A stretch of DNA of 64,000 nt from Athripsodes cinereus (taxonomy: Eukaryota > Arthropoda > Insecta > Trichoptera > Leptoceridae), in NCBI GenBank assembly GCA_947579605.1, contig OX388319.1:15761447-15825446 (forward strand), in the 5' to 3' direction. Under the pieces are notes generated by a model. It saw only the letters and a list, made by a program, of their open reading frames with translations, did no database searches and was not told the DNA's origin. This document shows, piece by piece, positions 11,011 to 21,072 of the stretch (positions are counted from its first letter, which is position 1; each line of letters opens with the position of its first letter). The position numbers and the translations under genes are program-made.

Positions 11011-11565
11011 AGTTTTTTTTGTATTCCGCTTTCCTACTCTACATTTTTTATTCAGTCTATACAAATTTTACGTAACTGGCACTTGAAAATGGGAATTGGA
11101 AAGTGGGGAGGAATTGTAAAGGTATGGTATTCAGTTCACCTCCGAGACAGAATCCAGACCAAAAGCGCGAGTAGATTATATAGTACCTACTAAAACTACG
11201 GTAATAACTATTGCAGAACGCAACAAAAACACGTAAATCTACTTGCGATAAGTAATTATGTCAAATACACAAACTCTCGATAAATAAAATCCACGAAATG
11301 TTTGCCGTCAGTCGCCCACTTGTATAATAATAAAACACAAATCCCACATAAAATACAAAAAACATAAAATAATGAATTATAACGAATTAACTTTATTTTT
11401 TTGCGCTGCCGCCCAGCACTCGATTCGTGTTTGAGATAAAAACCATGTTGTCGGACAAAACATACAAACCGCAAAAAACAAATTTATTTGAGCAAAAAAT
11501 GGAGTATTTTCGTATTTTATTCAATTAGATTGCGGTATTTCAGTGGCATTCAATGTAGTTTGTGG
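11011..11565. other. Non-coding stretch
   Basis: Mostly AT-rich, without recognised genes or repeats. Short open frames on both strands show no family resemblance. Confidence 0.6.
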
Positions 11566-11914
11566 CAGTGGTCTCCAACCTTTTTATCGCCGCGGACCGG
11601 TGACGGTGAGAGATTGATTTGGACAGATTGACGGTGAGAGATTGAACAATTGAGGCTTGAAGATGAGGACCTTCTATTAGGTCTTAGATTCCAACATTTA
11701 ATATTTTCTCTTACACTCCGACTCTCTGCCCCCTCCTTCTCCCGTCGCCAGATATTCGAAAAGGTAGAGGAATTTGCCATATTTCACGACCTTCTCAGTT
11801 TTTTATGAAATGTTTCACTAACTTATTTTGCTTAGTTTTAACTATCGAAAATGAGGACACAAAAAAATAATGACTTTCATGTTCATTCCGCGAACCGGGA
11901 ATTGAAAACCACTG
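11566..11914. mobile_element. Non-autonomous hAT-like element (349 bp)
   Basis: The left end reads CAGTGGTCTCCAACCTTTTT and the right end, reverse-complemented, reads CAGTGGTTTTCAATTCCCGG. Both are followed inward by a CGCGGA-type block. CAGTGG plus TCTCAACC-like termini are characteristic of hAT elements. The flanking 8-mers (11558-11565 and 11915-11922) agree at only 4 of 8 positions, so any target duplication has decayed. No transposase frame was found inside. Confidence 0.65.
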
Positions 11915-14001
11915 GTCTACAGCGTATGGTAGTGGCGTTCATAATGCAAACGAGTACATACACCAAGTACCTAACTGGTAATAAAATAATAATATGATGC
12001 AGTTGTCATTTGAGCATGAAAATACTCTATTTTGAATTGCATTGTAAGTGAGCTGCCGTATTGTTCACTATTAGTGTTGGTCAAAGTAGATGACTCTGCT
12101 GAAATAATTATTTGGATTCTAATTAAATACTAAAACCTCTTGGGTAAATCACTCCCTTTTCGAAGAAAATTCACAGTTTGTAATGTTGTTCAAGTATGAG
12201 AATGAACTGACTAAATTCACAAAAGGAAAAACAGAAACAGTTACAAATCATGAGACCCAATAATTAATTTTAAACACTTACCTATAGTTAATGATATTAT
12301 CTAATGCAGATAAATTAATCATTTATTTCTAAAAAAATAACCAACCCCTATGAGTTATGTGATAAACTTTGTTACGCGCAAAACACAAAACTTGGATTAG
12401 TTCCTAAATGAACGATTAGAAAATCTATAATTTTTTTGGCGTGATTGTCAATTTCTTATCACTATTTGTGTCTGCATTGTAAATAGTATGGAGAACCATA
12501 AACAATATGGAAATGTTTTAAATACAACACACTAAGCTAGGACAATCCCATAACAGTCTTTAATTATCCCAAAGAAAATAAAATTTAATTTGTAGGTTTA
12601 TAATATATTAATCGCACAAAACTGAACACAAGCGATGTACAAAGAAATCTCCGAGGAACAAACTGTTGTTCTGTGTTTTGTTGTTTACAAACTAAACATT
12701 TTTATTATCTGTGGTAACACCAAAAACAAAACTTCAATGATAAGAGTTCAAAAATGGAAGTAACAATTATAGTGTATGTGGGCGTATATGTGGTAAAAAC
12801 TTAGGGATAAAGTCGATAAACAGTGGTAGATTATAATAAAAAATAAAATTTCGCAGATAATAATTGTGTGGAGTGAATAATACATGTACATAAATGTACT
12901 TATTAACTATATGCACTAAGTATTCATTCACATTGTTGATAATTAATGAACTACAGTGGTTGCTATTATTGATTGCGAACAAGGAATTAATATTATAATA
13001 ATATTATAATTAGCAGCACAGCACAACGGCCATTTACCATATAACCTGTTTCTTCAATTAACGCCGACCATTATTGCGATAATTACGATATTAATTAAAA
13101 ATGATTTGAATTAATATGATAGGGGACGAGGTAAAGAGATACTTGTAATTTTAATTAGGTTTTAATATACGTAACCCACTTATTGAAAATGCAATGATTT
13201 TACACGGAATATATTAAAGGCTCTGTATAGTATTATAGTTGTCAATAAAACAGTGCATTTTATTCGTCAAGTTTTATGAATCAGACATATTACAATCATG
13301 TAAAGATGGTCAATTAGTTTGTTAATTGGAAAAAACAAATATTGATATACGGTTAGGCACTTTGCACTTAGGCACTAAAATAATATCATTAACTATCAAT
13401 AACATGTTAAAGGCTTTGGCCGTAAATATTTGTAAATAAATAAAAAATAAATAAAATAAATAAATATATTTTTATTCCACTGGGTGTAATGATAATTTAT
13501 AACAGAGGGTGAACTATAAGCAATTCACATTTGGGGAATATCACGATGATAGATTGGAAATTCTAATCGTCACGTTGACATGACATTACAATAAACCCGT
13601 AATTACTACCAGTAATAATAATTAACCTTCGTCGGTAATCCAAAAGCAGTTACTTAATAAGTAGTGGTAGACTGTAGAGGGCGTATGTGTTCTGTAATCT
13701 GGAAGGTATTTAAGAGGATAAACAATAACTAATCGTATTATCCAGCATTAGAGAAATTACACACATTTATTAAACACAGACAGCAATACACCTAGATAAT
13801 ATGTACCTACATATCAAACTAATGAACATACGTAGTCACAGCGACATAGAGAAGCCAGAGAATTACACTCAAAGCTAAATGAAAAGCTTTCGTAAAGACT
13901 AAAGAGCGAATATCAGATTATGTGTACCTACATAAATAGGTTTATGTGTACAAAATTTAATGTTTAGTGTGCATGGTTTTAAGAATAAACATAAGTCAGT
14001 C
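11915..14001. other. Non-coding AT-rich stretch
   Basis: No gene was recognised. At about 13432-13475 an A-rich (AAAT)n segment precedes TATTTTTATTCCACTG. On the minus strand this resembles a retroelement 3' tail (GTGGAATAAAAATATA then TTTA repeats), but no body was identified. Confidence 0.6.
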
Positions 14002-14009
14002 ACTAAATG

Positions 14010-14512
14010 TATTGATGTGAGAAGAGAAAATTCTCCAAAGAAATTTCTCGAGAACGAGAAATTTCTCCTCTGATGGAAGAGAAATATCTCCATATTTTTT
14101 CTTGGTGGTATTATGACCTTTCGTCCAGTACACTTCGCAGCCAACCTGACTGATCCAAAAATTTGTGGGGCTGATTAAGGCCCAAATCAGAGGTTATTAA
14201 CACTTTTTTCCATGTATGTACCTGCAATTTTTTTTAACTTAAATATGGGCATGTGGGGTGTCAAACATCAAGATTTTTCATCAGTTATTAGCACTTTTTT
14301 CTATGTAGGTACTTCACATTTTTTTGTTTCCATAATTAATTGTAGCCATATTGGTGATAAATTGGATCAACATTTGTACATTGATTGATTGAATAAAGTA
14401 TTTATTATTATTATATTGTTAAATAAAAAAAAATTCTCCGAAAATTCTTTACTTCGAGAAATTTCTCGGTAAATTTCTCGAAAAATTATTTCTTGAGAAT
14501 TCCACAACACTA
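14010..14512. mobile_element. Non-autonomous hAT-like element with perfect 8-bp target duplication
   Basis: ACTAAATG occurs at 14002-14009 and again at 14513-14520, directly outside the element. The ends are short inverted repeats: the left begins TATTGATGTG, and the right, reverse-complemented, begins TAGTGTTGTG (8 of 10 match). Both subterminal regions carry many GAGAAATTTCTC palindromic units. An 8-bp duplication with TAGTGNTGTG-like termini fits the hAT superfamily. The 503-bp body has no transposase frame. A TTGATTGATTGAATAAAG segment followed by TATTATTATTATA at about 14377-14415 looks like a separate small retroelement tail nested inside. Confidence 0.8.
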
Positions 14513-14520
14513 ACTAAATG

Positions 14521-17500
14521 ACATAACGTATCCAGTGAAGAAATTTATCGCAATATAGCGTTTTTTTTATTTCATTACCTTGCACGTTTAGTCACATCAC
14601 AATAATTTAAGATTGTCGGAGCCTTGACGTGATCAGGGATCATTAAACGGCGCCGTATATAAATTGTCTATTTTTCATTAAGTTTAGTAAATATTATTAA
14701 GAGTTCGTGAGAATTAGGATTATCAAAGCAGAGTTCTAATATATTTCCAGAGTAAAAAAAATACAAAACGTAACTATACAAAAAATGTAAAACATTTTAA
14801 AATAAACAATATGCATTTGAATCACATTGGAAAAAGGTATTAGAAATTTGATATCTCGAAAGATTGCCATTGGTTCATGGCAATCTTTCTGATCAATGTC
14901 AGTTTTGGATACTTTTATTGGTCTAAAAATACGAAACCACCTTGATTATGAAAGTGAATTATCAGGGAGTGAAAATAATAAAAATATGAAAATAACTATT
15001 GTTTGGTTTGATTGTGTGGATAAATAGGAGTCTCCTGGCTCCTGACATAAGGTGTAAGGTGGGTCTCCCTTCAACGTTCCATTATGTTTATATCATCAAA
15101 TTGCATCGCACAAGTTGATACAGGTAACATTAATGCGGAACAACGCTTTACAGGTATGTATTTTGTGCGCATCATTTACATATTAAATTCAGCGGATAAA
15201 TATACCCACCCGTGCCTAGGCAAATAATATGCCATGTTTCAACACGACACGTAGCAAGTTTAAGTGGGTGATGTTATTGTACATATAATTAAATTAATTT
15301 ATACATATTTATAATACTTGAGCAAATGAATTCGTCAAGGATAGTAAAAATAATAAACATAGAGCATTGCTGTACATCATGCAATGATTTACGAAAAACA
15401 CGAATCATGCTAATTGATTCAATTCAACAAAACGCGACGAAGATAAAAATAAATTATAATTATTATTCACGTGAATAAAGTCATATCGGTTATTAAAACA
15501 TAATAAACTGTCAGCACGAGGGGAAGGACTTATTGTACCAAATCAATATATTTCTGTTTAAATAATTAACTTACGTTCTATTTTTTCAATATAAAAACGA
15601 TTCCACATAATCACGAATGCAAACTGGAGTACCATTAACTTCAAAATAACGAATTGAATAATTCCTATTTCATATTCACTACTTCATGGAAAAATAGAAC
15701 TTATCACAAGAACACAGTAAGTAAGAAGTAAAATTGTGTCGTGATGACGGAGCGATCTGAATGCACAATTTGTTTACTTTTTATTTTTGTTACTAAATAA
15801 AACACCATTAACAATAGTGAAAACGTATTACATAGAATCCAAAGCTGGCGAAATTATTACTATTTATTTCCACTGTCTAACAATTTATCCTTAAATGATC
15901 GAGATATTCGTAACGTGATGGCTACTAAAAGCTTTTATTTCGATAATTATATAAGCAAATTATTTTTCTATTAATTAATATTGATAACAATAAACTACGA
16001 TTTATATCATGATTCCATTAAGAATTGAAATGTTCCAATTCGTGTTTCGTGTAAGCGAGGAAGAAAATATGCTTTTTAAAGTAATTTAATGTAATTGAAA
16101 GTAGTTATCCATTAGCACCATCAACATAACTAGTTTTTTTTTAACAATTCGATGAATCGATATCGGCTAGACTATATTGTGTAAGAATTTATTAATAAAA
16201 CATTTCTCTTGAAACTAACTGACGCATACAAAATCAATCAAACCGGTACTAACTATAAAGAAAGTAGCAAGTGAATAGGCACATAAAATGTACATAAATA
16301 TGTTTCAGGTGAAATAAAACAATACTATTATAAGAAACTATGTTTAATTAATTAATTAAACATTTCACTTCGTTGCTTACCTAAGTGGTTCAAAGTGAAT
16401 TATTAATATTACCGGCTAGTATTCATTAAGAGTATTATTTCAAATATTATTAGTGTGCACATGTACATATGTTTGTTTGTGTATAATGGGTATTCAATAT
16501 GGCAGGCAGTGAATTGATAATTAGGTATGCACATACGACAACGATGATGATGATCGCTTGTGTGCCAACATTGATTACATTAATGTTTATTGCATAACGT
16601 CATTACGATGTCAGTAGTGATTATTATTACTACTACAGTACTAGATATTAAAAGTAACATATTAACTCTCAAATATCGGATATGTCTAAATCCGAACCGA
16701 ATGAATAATCGTCCTAAATCATGAATTTTGAAATATGATACATTCGTCTATGTTACGTTTGAGCAGTTCAATAAGGTCGACCTATATGTCGATAAATAGT
16801 AAATTTTTAACTGATAGATATATTAATCAATAATCGAACAAGATAGTATAAACATATTTAAAAACATCAATTAGTATAAGTACAAAGGGCGTTCATTGCC
16901 ATGGTGAGACATCGCTAAAGCTTAGGAAACAGATAGGTATAAACATATCACCGAGTTTCGGGCTCTGCCTTTTAGGAAAGCGTGTGACCGGTTTCGGTGT
17001 CCGATTCTTATAGTCACAGTCGAGTAAGATAATACTGTGACTGCAGTTAGCAATAATACTAACAAACAGAGAGTAGAAGAGTCGTCGTGCAAACAAACTA
17101 AATTATAATCAGATAATACATTATACTCTGTACTACTGTACCGTAGCATGTCATACTACAATTAATAATAACATTATACCAGATGCATTAAACATTTCAT
17201 TATCTACATACTCCAGTACTATCATACCTAATATTAAAATGTGCAAACATAATATTATGTACTAATTGCTCGCTATATTAAGATTTAGGAACCTACAGTC
17301 ATATTATTATACACAACGAAAACGTTTTCATTATTATAAGCTGCAGTGAAGTACTGAATAAATAATTATATCTTTGACGTCAAGTTGCTTACAATAAATA
17401 ATATGATGAGTATCTATATTATTAAATAAATATCAACTGCTTTAATATTAATTGCTCGACTAGTGTTAACTGGTTACCTTATGTAAAACATTGGAATTTA

Positions 17501-18059
17501 TTGATAACCTTTACACTTAAATATGCTATTAATGGGATATTTAGCTTCTGATTAACATTAAATTACTCTCGTTTAATATTAATTAGTTTACTTATTTTAT
17601 AACTGATAATAAATAATCAGCCACAGATGATAGGTTTCCGAGGTTGAATTTTGCAATAGGGCATTAACCTTTACAAAAAGAGGATATAATATGTTAATAA
17701 ATTCCGTTACTACGCTACAGCAATACCATTAGGTACGGCATATCCTACAAGTGACTTTGATTATTATTTTTTATCTTATTATTGATATTTGATTAGATTA
17801 ATAGATTCTGACGATGTTATAAATCTTCTTGAATAATATATATCAATATTAATACTTATACTACCGACTTACAAGGAATTGAGACATTTAAAAATAATAC
17901 CCGGATTCACGCTCAAATTAGATTTATAACTGAGAGGATTTTAACGGATAAATCCTAGAAAAAGGATTATTAGAAAAGTAATACAATTGGTGCTAGGTTT
18001 AGTAATTATCATCCAGAAATATGTACAGTTTGGTGTAAGTAGTTAAGGTTAATACATAC
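14521..18059. other. Non-coding AT-rich stretch upstream of the exon's donor side
   Basis: Probably intronic sequence of the minus-strand gene whose exon is at 18060-18278. It contains a perfect 13-bp stem with a 6-nt loop at 14858-14889 and otherwise no recognised gene. Short frames (for example 16893-17149 minus) lack any family signature. Confidence 0.55.
14858..14889. repeat. Perfect 13-bp hairpin
   Basis: GAAAGATTGCCAT at 14858-14870 pairs exactly with ATGGCAATCTTTC at 14877-14889 around the loop TGGTTC. The stem does not extend outward. It is too short for a microRNA precursor and has no U-tract, so no function is assigned. Confidence 0.7.
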
Positions 18060-18278
18060 CGGCATATTGGATGTGGTGTAAGGCGGTGGTGGTAGGGCGG
18101 CGGGAGCGGGCGAGGGCGCAGGCTGGGGCAGGGGCGCGGGTGCTGGGCTCGCTCCGCCGCCCACAGGCCCCCCGCCAGCCGGTGGCGCGCCCCCTGCGGC
18201 CCCCAGCACAGGACCCACGTTGCCCCTGTGACCAAACTCTCCTGCGCTGAACACGACCGATCCTCCTCCATCAGATCC
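18060..18278 (-). CDS. Internal exon of an unidentified host gene (Gly/Ala/Pro-rich, 73 codons)
   Basis: This is the only convincing host exon. On the minus strand a pyrimidine-rich acceptor (TTCTTTATTCTTTCAG) ends at 18279. The exon starts GGATCTGATGG and ends AATATGCCG at 18060, followed by the strong donor GTATGT. The 219 bp are exactly 73 codons and the frame is open throughout, so it is a phase 0-0 exon that could be skipped without frameshift. The product starts GSDGGGSVVFSAGEFGHRGN, continues with Gly/Ala-rich sequence, then a PAPAPLPQPAPSPAPA stretch, and ends PPPPYTTSNMP. PPPPY fits a PPxY WW-domain ligand motif. GC content is far above the surroundings, as expected of coding DNA. 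I do not recognise the protein. A disordered linker of a receptor tail or regulator is possible but unproven. Confidence 0.75.
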
Positions 18279-18606
18279 CTGAAAGAATAAAGAAAACTTA
18301 ATTTGAGTAAGTGAAACAGATATAAAAACAATTCTTTATATTTATTATGGTCAAAATGCAGTAGTTTTAATTCGATTAGATAAGCCACAGTTGTCCAAAT
18401 TTGAAATATCTGATATTTCACCAGAACAAAACGAAATGGTTTTATGTCACTTACATAAATTAAATAACAAGAATGCCATTCTAAAATGAATAACAAAACA
18501 AAACATAAAATAATAGGAGACATCGAACAACCCTACTAAGAAATACGAGCAAATATTAACAAGTATCTTCCAAAGAATGTTAGGTAGCGTTTGACAGAAT
18601 ACTTTT

Positions 18607-18631
18607 TTCTTTTTTTTTTAAAAAAAAAAAA
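18607..18631. repeat. T10-A12 homopolymer palindrome
   Basis: A run of ten T (18610-18619) is followed directly by twelve A (18620-18631), just upstream of the SINE target duplication. This may be an A-rich retroelement tail with a diverged partner, or an assembly-sensitive spot. Confidence 0.6.
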
Positions 18632-18647
18632 GAAGATATATCTGGGT

Positions 18648-18904
18648 CCCGTGGAGCACCCGGTAAAGAATTGGTCTCCCACTCTTCCCCGTAAGTTTTC
18701 GAGTGTCCTGTAAAAGGCAGGTGTTCGAAAAAAATAAGACATTGTACATCTAAAATTCAGCGATGAGGTTTGCCACCCTTCCTGAATGTCTTGATTTTAT
18801 ACTGGCACGAAGAGGACAGTTTGCATGTTTCTTACATGCAGTTGGTCTGCTGGCTACCCCACTTGTGGGATATGCCGTGATGGTATAGTAGTAGTAGTAG
18901 TAGT
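18648..18904 (+). mobile_element. Young SINE, TAG-tailed family, exact 12-bp target duplication
   Basis: ATATATCTGGGT occurs at 18636-18647 and 18905-18916. The 257-bp body has a head GTGGAGCACCCGGTAAAG, a pol III B-box-like GGTGTTCGAAAA about 75-80 bp in, a core with TTCAGCGATGAGG and GGCACGAAGAGGACAG, and the tail GGCTACCCCACTTGTGGGAT, ATGCCGTGATGGTA, then (TAG)n. The tail closely resembles the 3' end of the LINEs at 7424 and 25427. There is no ORF. The A box is weak, so a tRNA origin is only suggested. It appears to have inserted into the 3' end of an older tRNA-derived SINE (18905-19065). Confidence 0.9.
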
Positions 18905-19065
18905 ATATATCTGGGTTTTTGTAAACCCAAATAAAACCTTATACATCTTTCACACTAAGCTAAAAGCTTGTGCTGTGATAGGGGAGTTTTGCCGGCACCT
19001 GGGATCGAACCACGGACCCCTTGTTCCGGAGGCCGAGACTCTACCTCCAGGCTACTGACGAACTC
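18905..19065 (-). mobile_element. tRNA-derived SINE remnant
   Basis: On the minus strand from about 19062 it reads CAGTAGCCTGGAGGTAGAGTC (A-box region, split: CAGTAGCCTGG and AGGTAGAGTC). About 30 bases later comes GGTCCGTGGTTCGATCCCAG, whose GGTTCGATCCC is a good B box. Beyond the tRNA-like head it runs GCCGGCAAAACTCCCC...AAGCTTTTAGC and then GGTTTACAAAAACCCAG. GATATA flanks it at 18635-18640 and 19066-19071, a possible short target duplication enclosing the younger SINE. It lacks the folded acceptor stem of a functional tRNA. Confidence 0.65.
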
Positions 19066-19071
19066 GATATA

Positions 19072-20800
19072 CTAATGGGCTACGCTAATGCATACCAATT
19101 TTAAATCATTGATGTAGATGAACTAAATGATTTAATTCTATGGACGAATGGACATTGCCGGTAATTTATATTGTTTAACAAATTTGAAAAATTGCGAAAT
19201 AAACAGAATCGAGTGAACTTAGGAAATTGCCTTGATAGATGGTATTGTCACATACCAATTTTTTAAGGAATGTCTGCAATAGTTATTGAGCTATTATTTA
19301 TTTATATTTGGATTTATAAAGCTCATTCAATCATGTAACATTTTCATTTTATTATTTATAATATTAATATTGTAATAAACAAATAATAAATTATAATTAT
19401 ATATTTCGCAGTGGAAAGACACAACAGTTTGGTAGAAGACATTACAATTATATACTTATAATATTATACAACACAATTGTGTTATGTGTTATTAATAAAA
19501 GAATTAATAACATATATACAGTAATTAATAATTATACACATGTTTTATTATATGCATGTTCATTTTTTAACGTTGTTTACAACGCAGACACGACAGGAGC
19601 TAAAATATGGAAGACTGTAAAAAGACAAAGTAGTCAAAATGATTTCTTTGTAAACCTCGTATGCTGAAAGAAAATATTTAAATTCTTTTTATTCTGTCGA
19701 TACTTAGATATATTTGTGAATACATAAATATATACTCGTACACTTGTGTACGTTTTTATATATCCAACCAACGGTCAGAGCGAAAATCAATCAAACCTTT
19801 CTACAGCTTCCTTAAAAAAACTAATGAACTAAAAATAGACATTAATAACCCGATAATAAAAAAAAGATTTTTCAGACTATTTAAAAAAAATATCTTTTTG
19901 AATACCTACTCAAATATCGTTTGGAGGAAATGGTTAACTGCAATAATAAATATTAAAGATAATAAAAAGTGTATATATAGTCAATATTCTATTTAATACA
20001 TAAAACAAAATTACAGCATACACTTCCAATCAATAAACAATGAAAATCTTGATTTACTACAAACTAATTCCGTTGTGCTCAGTAATTCCGAGCAACAACA
20101 AAAAAACTGCTGTGCAATTAAATGAATCACCTTTAAAATTAGCGTCGCATTGATAAATAAATTTAAAAAAACACGAATATTAATAATAATTTATCAATAA
20201 CATTTTATTGGCGAATAAAAAACTCCATTTTAAAACCTGTCGCTAATTCCCAAGGGTGTCCGTGTTGGTTTTAAAATTGTTATGTTTAATTAAGCGCGTA
20301 ATCGATTAACCGGTATTATGACTTCCACGAGATAAGTCATGAGTTTCCTGTACCGGATTAACGTCTAATCTAACTACACACACTCTTGACTGTTGTTCAA
20401 ATAAAAAAAAAAAAACAAAAAAAAAACAATATTTATTATGACAAGGCAAAATGTTTTATTTAGCATGGGTACATAACTGTTTGGGTTTAATAAAGATACG
20501 AACATATTATTTTACGATGATTGTTTTTTTCATAGGACAGTGTATTCTGAATAAAATAAACATTTTTCTATATGACATTCTCTTACATGGCGATCGTACT
20601 GATTCACTGTCAATTAATGTCAATCATCGACGAAATTGAAATTCCAAGTTATAATATTTTTTAAATGCTTCTATTTGATTTTATTATACTTTATATTAAT
20701 TAGCTTTTACCAAATTTTATTTAATAATTTATTTAAATTTTGTGTAGGTATATTAATTTGTTTATATTGTTTTGAATTAAGTATTATTATTTTTTGTCTT
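19072..20800. other. Non-coding AT-rich stretch
   Basis: No gene was recognised. It includes an A-rich run at about 20401-20432. The exon's intron on the acceptor side probably extends through here. Confidence 0.55.
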
Positions 20801-20812
20801 AGTTACTCCTGT

Positions 20813-21060
20813 GGAGCACCCGGTAAAGAATTGGTCTCCCACTCTTCTGCGTAAGTTTTCGAGTGTCCTGTAAAAGGCAGGTGTTCGAAAAAATGAAGAC
20901 ATTTGACATCTTAAATCAGCGATGAGGCTTGCCACCCATCCTGAATGTCTTGATTTTATATTGGCACGAAGAGGACAGTTTGCATATTTCTTACATGCAG
21001 CTGATCTGCTGGCTACCCCACTTGTGGGATATGCCGTGATGGTATAGTAGTAGTAGTAGT
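20813..21060 (+). mobile_element. Young SINE, TAG-tailed family, exact 12-bp target duplication
   Basis: AGTTACTCCTGT occurs at 20801-20812 and 21061-21072. The 248-bp body is about 95% like the copy at 18648, by eye, with the same head (GGAGCACCCGGTAAAG), B-box-like GGTGTTCGAAAA, core and 3' tail ATGCCGTGATGGTA followed by (TAG)n. Together the two copies fix both ends of the element. Target duplications of this length indicate LINE-type target-primed insertion. Confidence 0.92.
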
Positions 21061-21072
21061 AGTTACTCCTGT

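Noticed and set aside
14858..14889. microRNA precursor
   Set aside because: The stem is only 13 bp and pairing stops abruptly on both sides.
18975..19062. Possible tRNA gene on the minus strand
   Set aside because: Good B box, but the rest does not fold as a tRNA and a SINE body follows.
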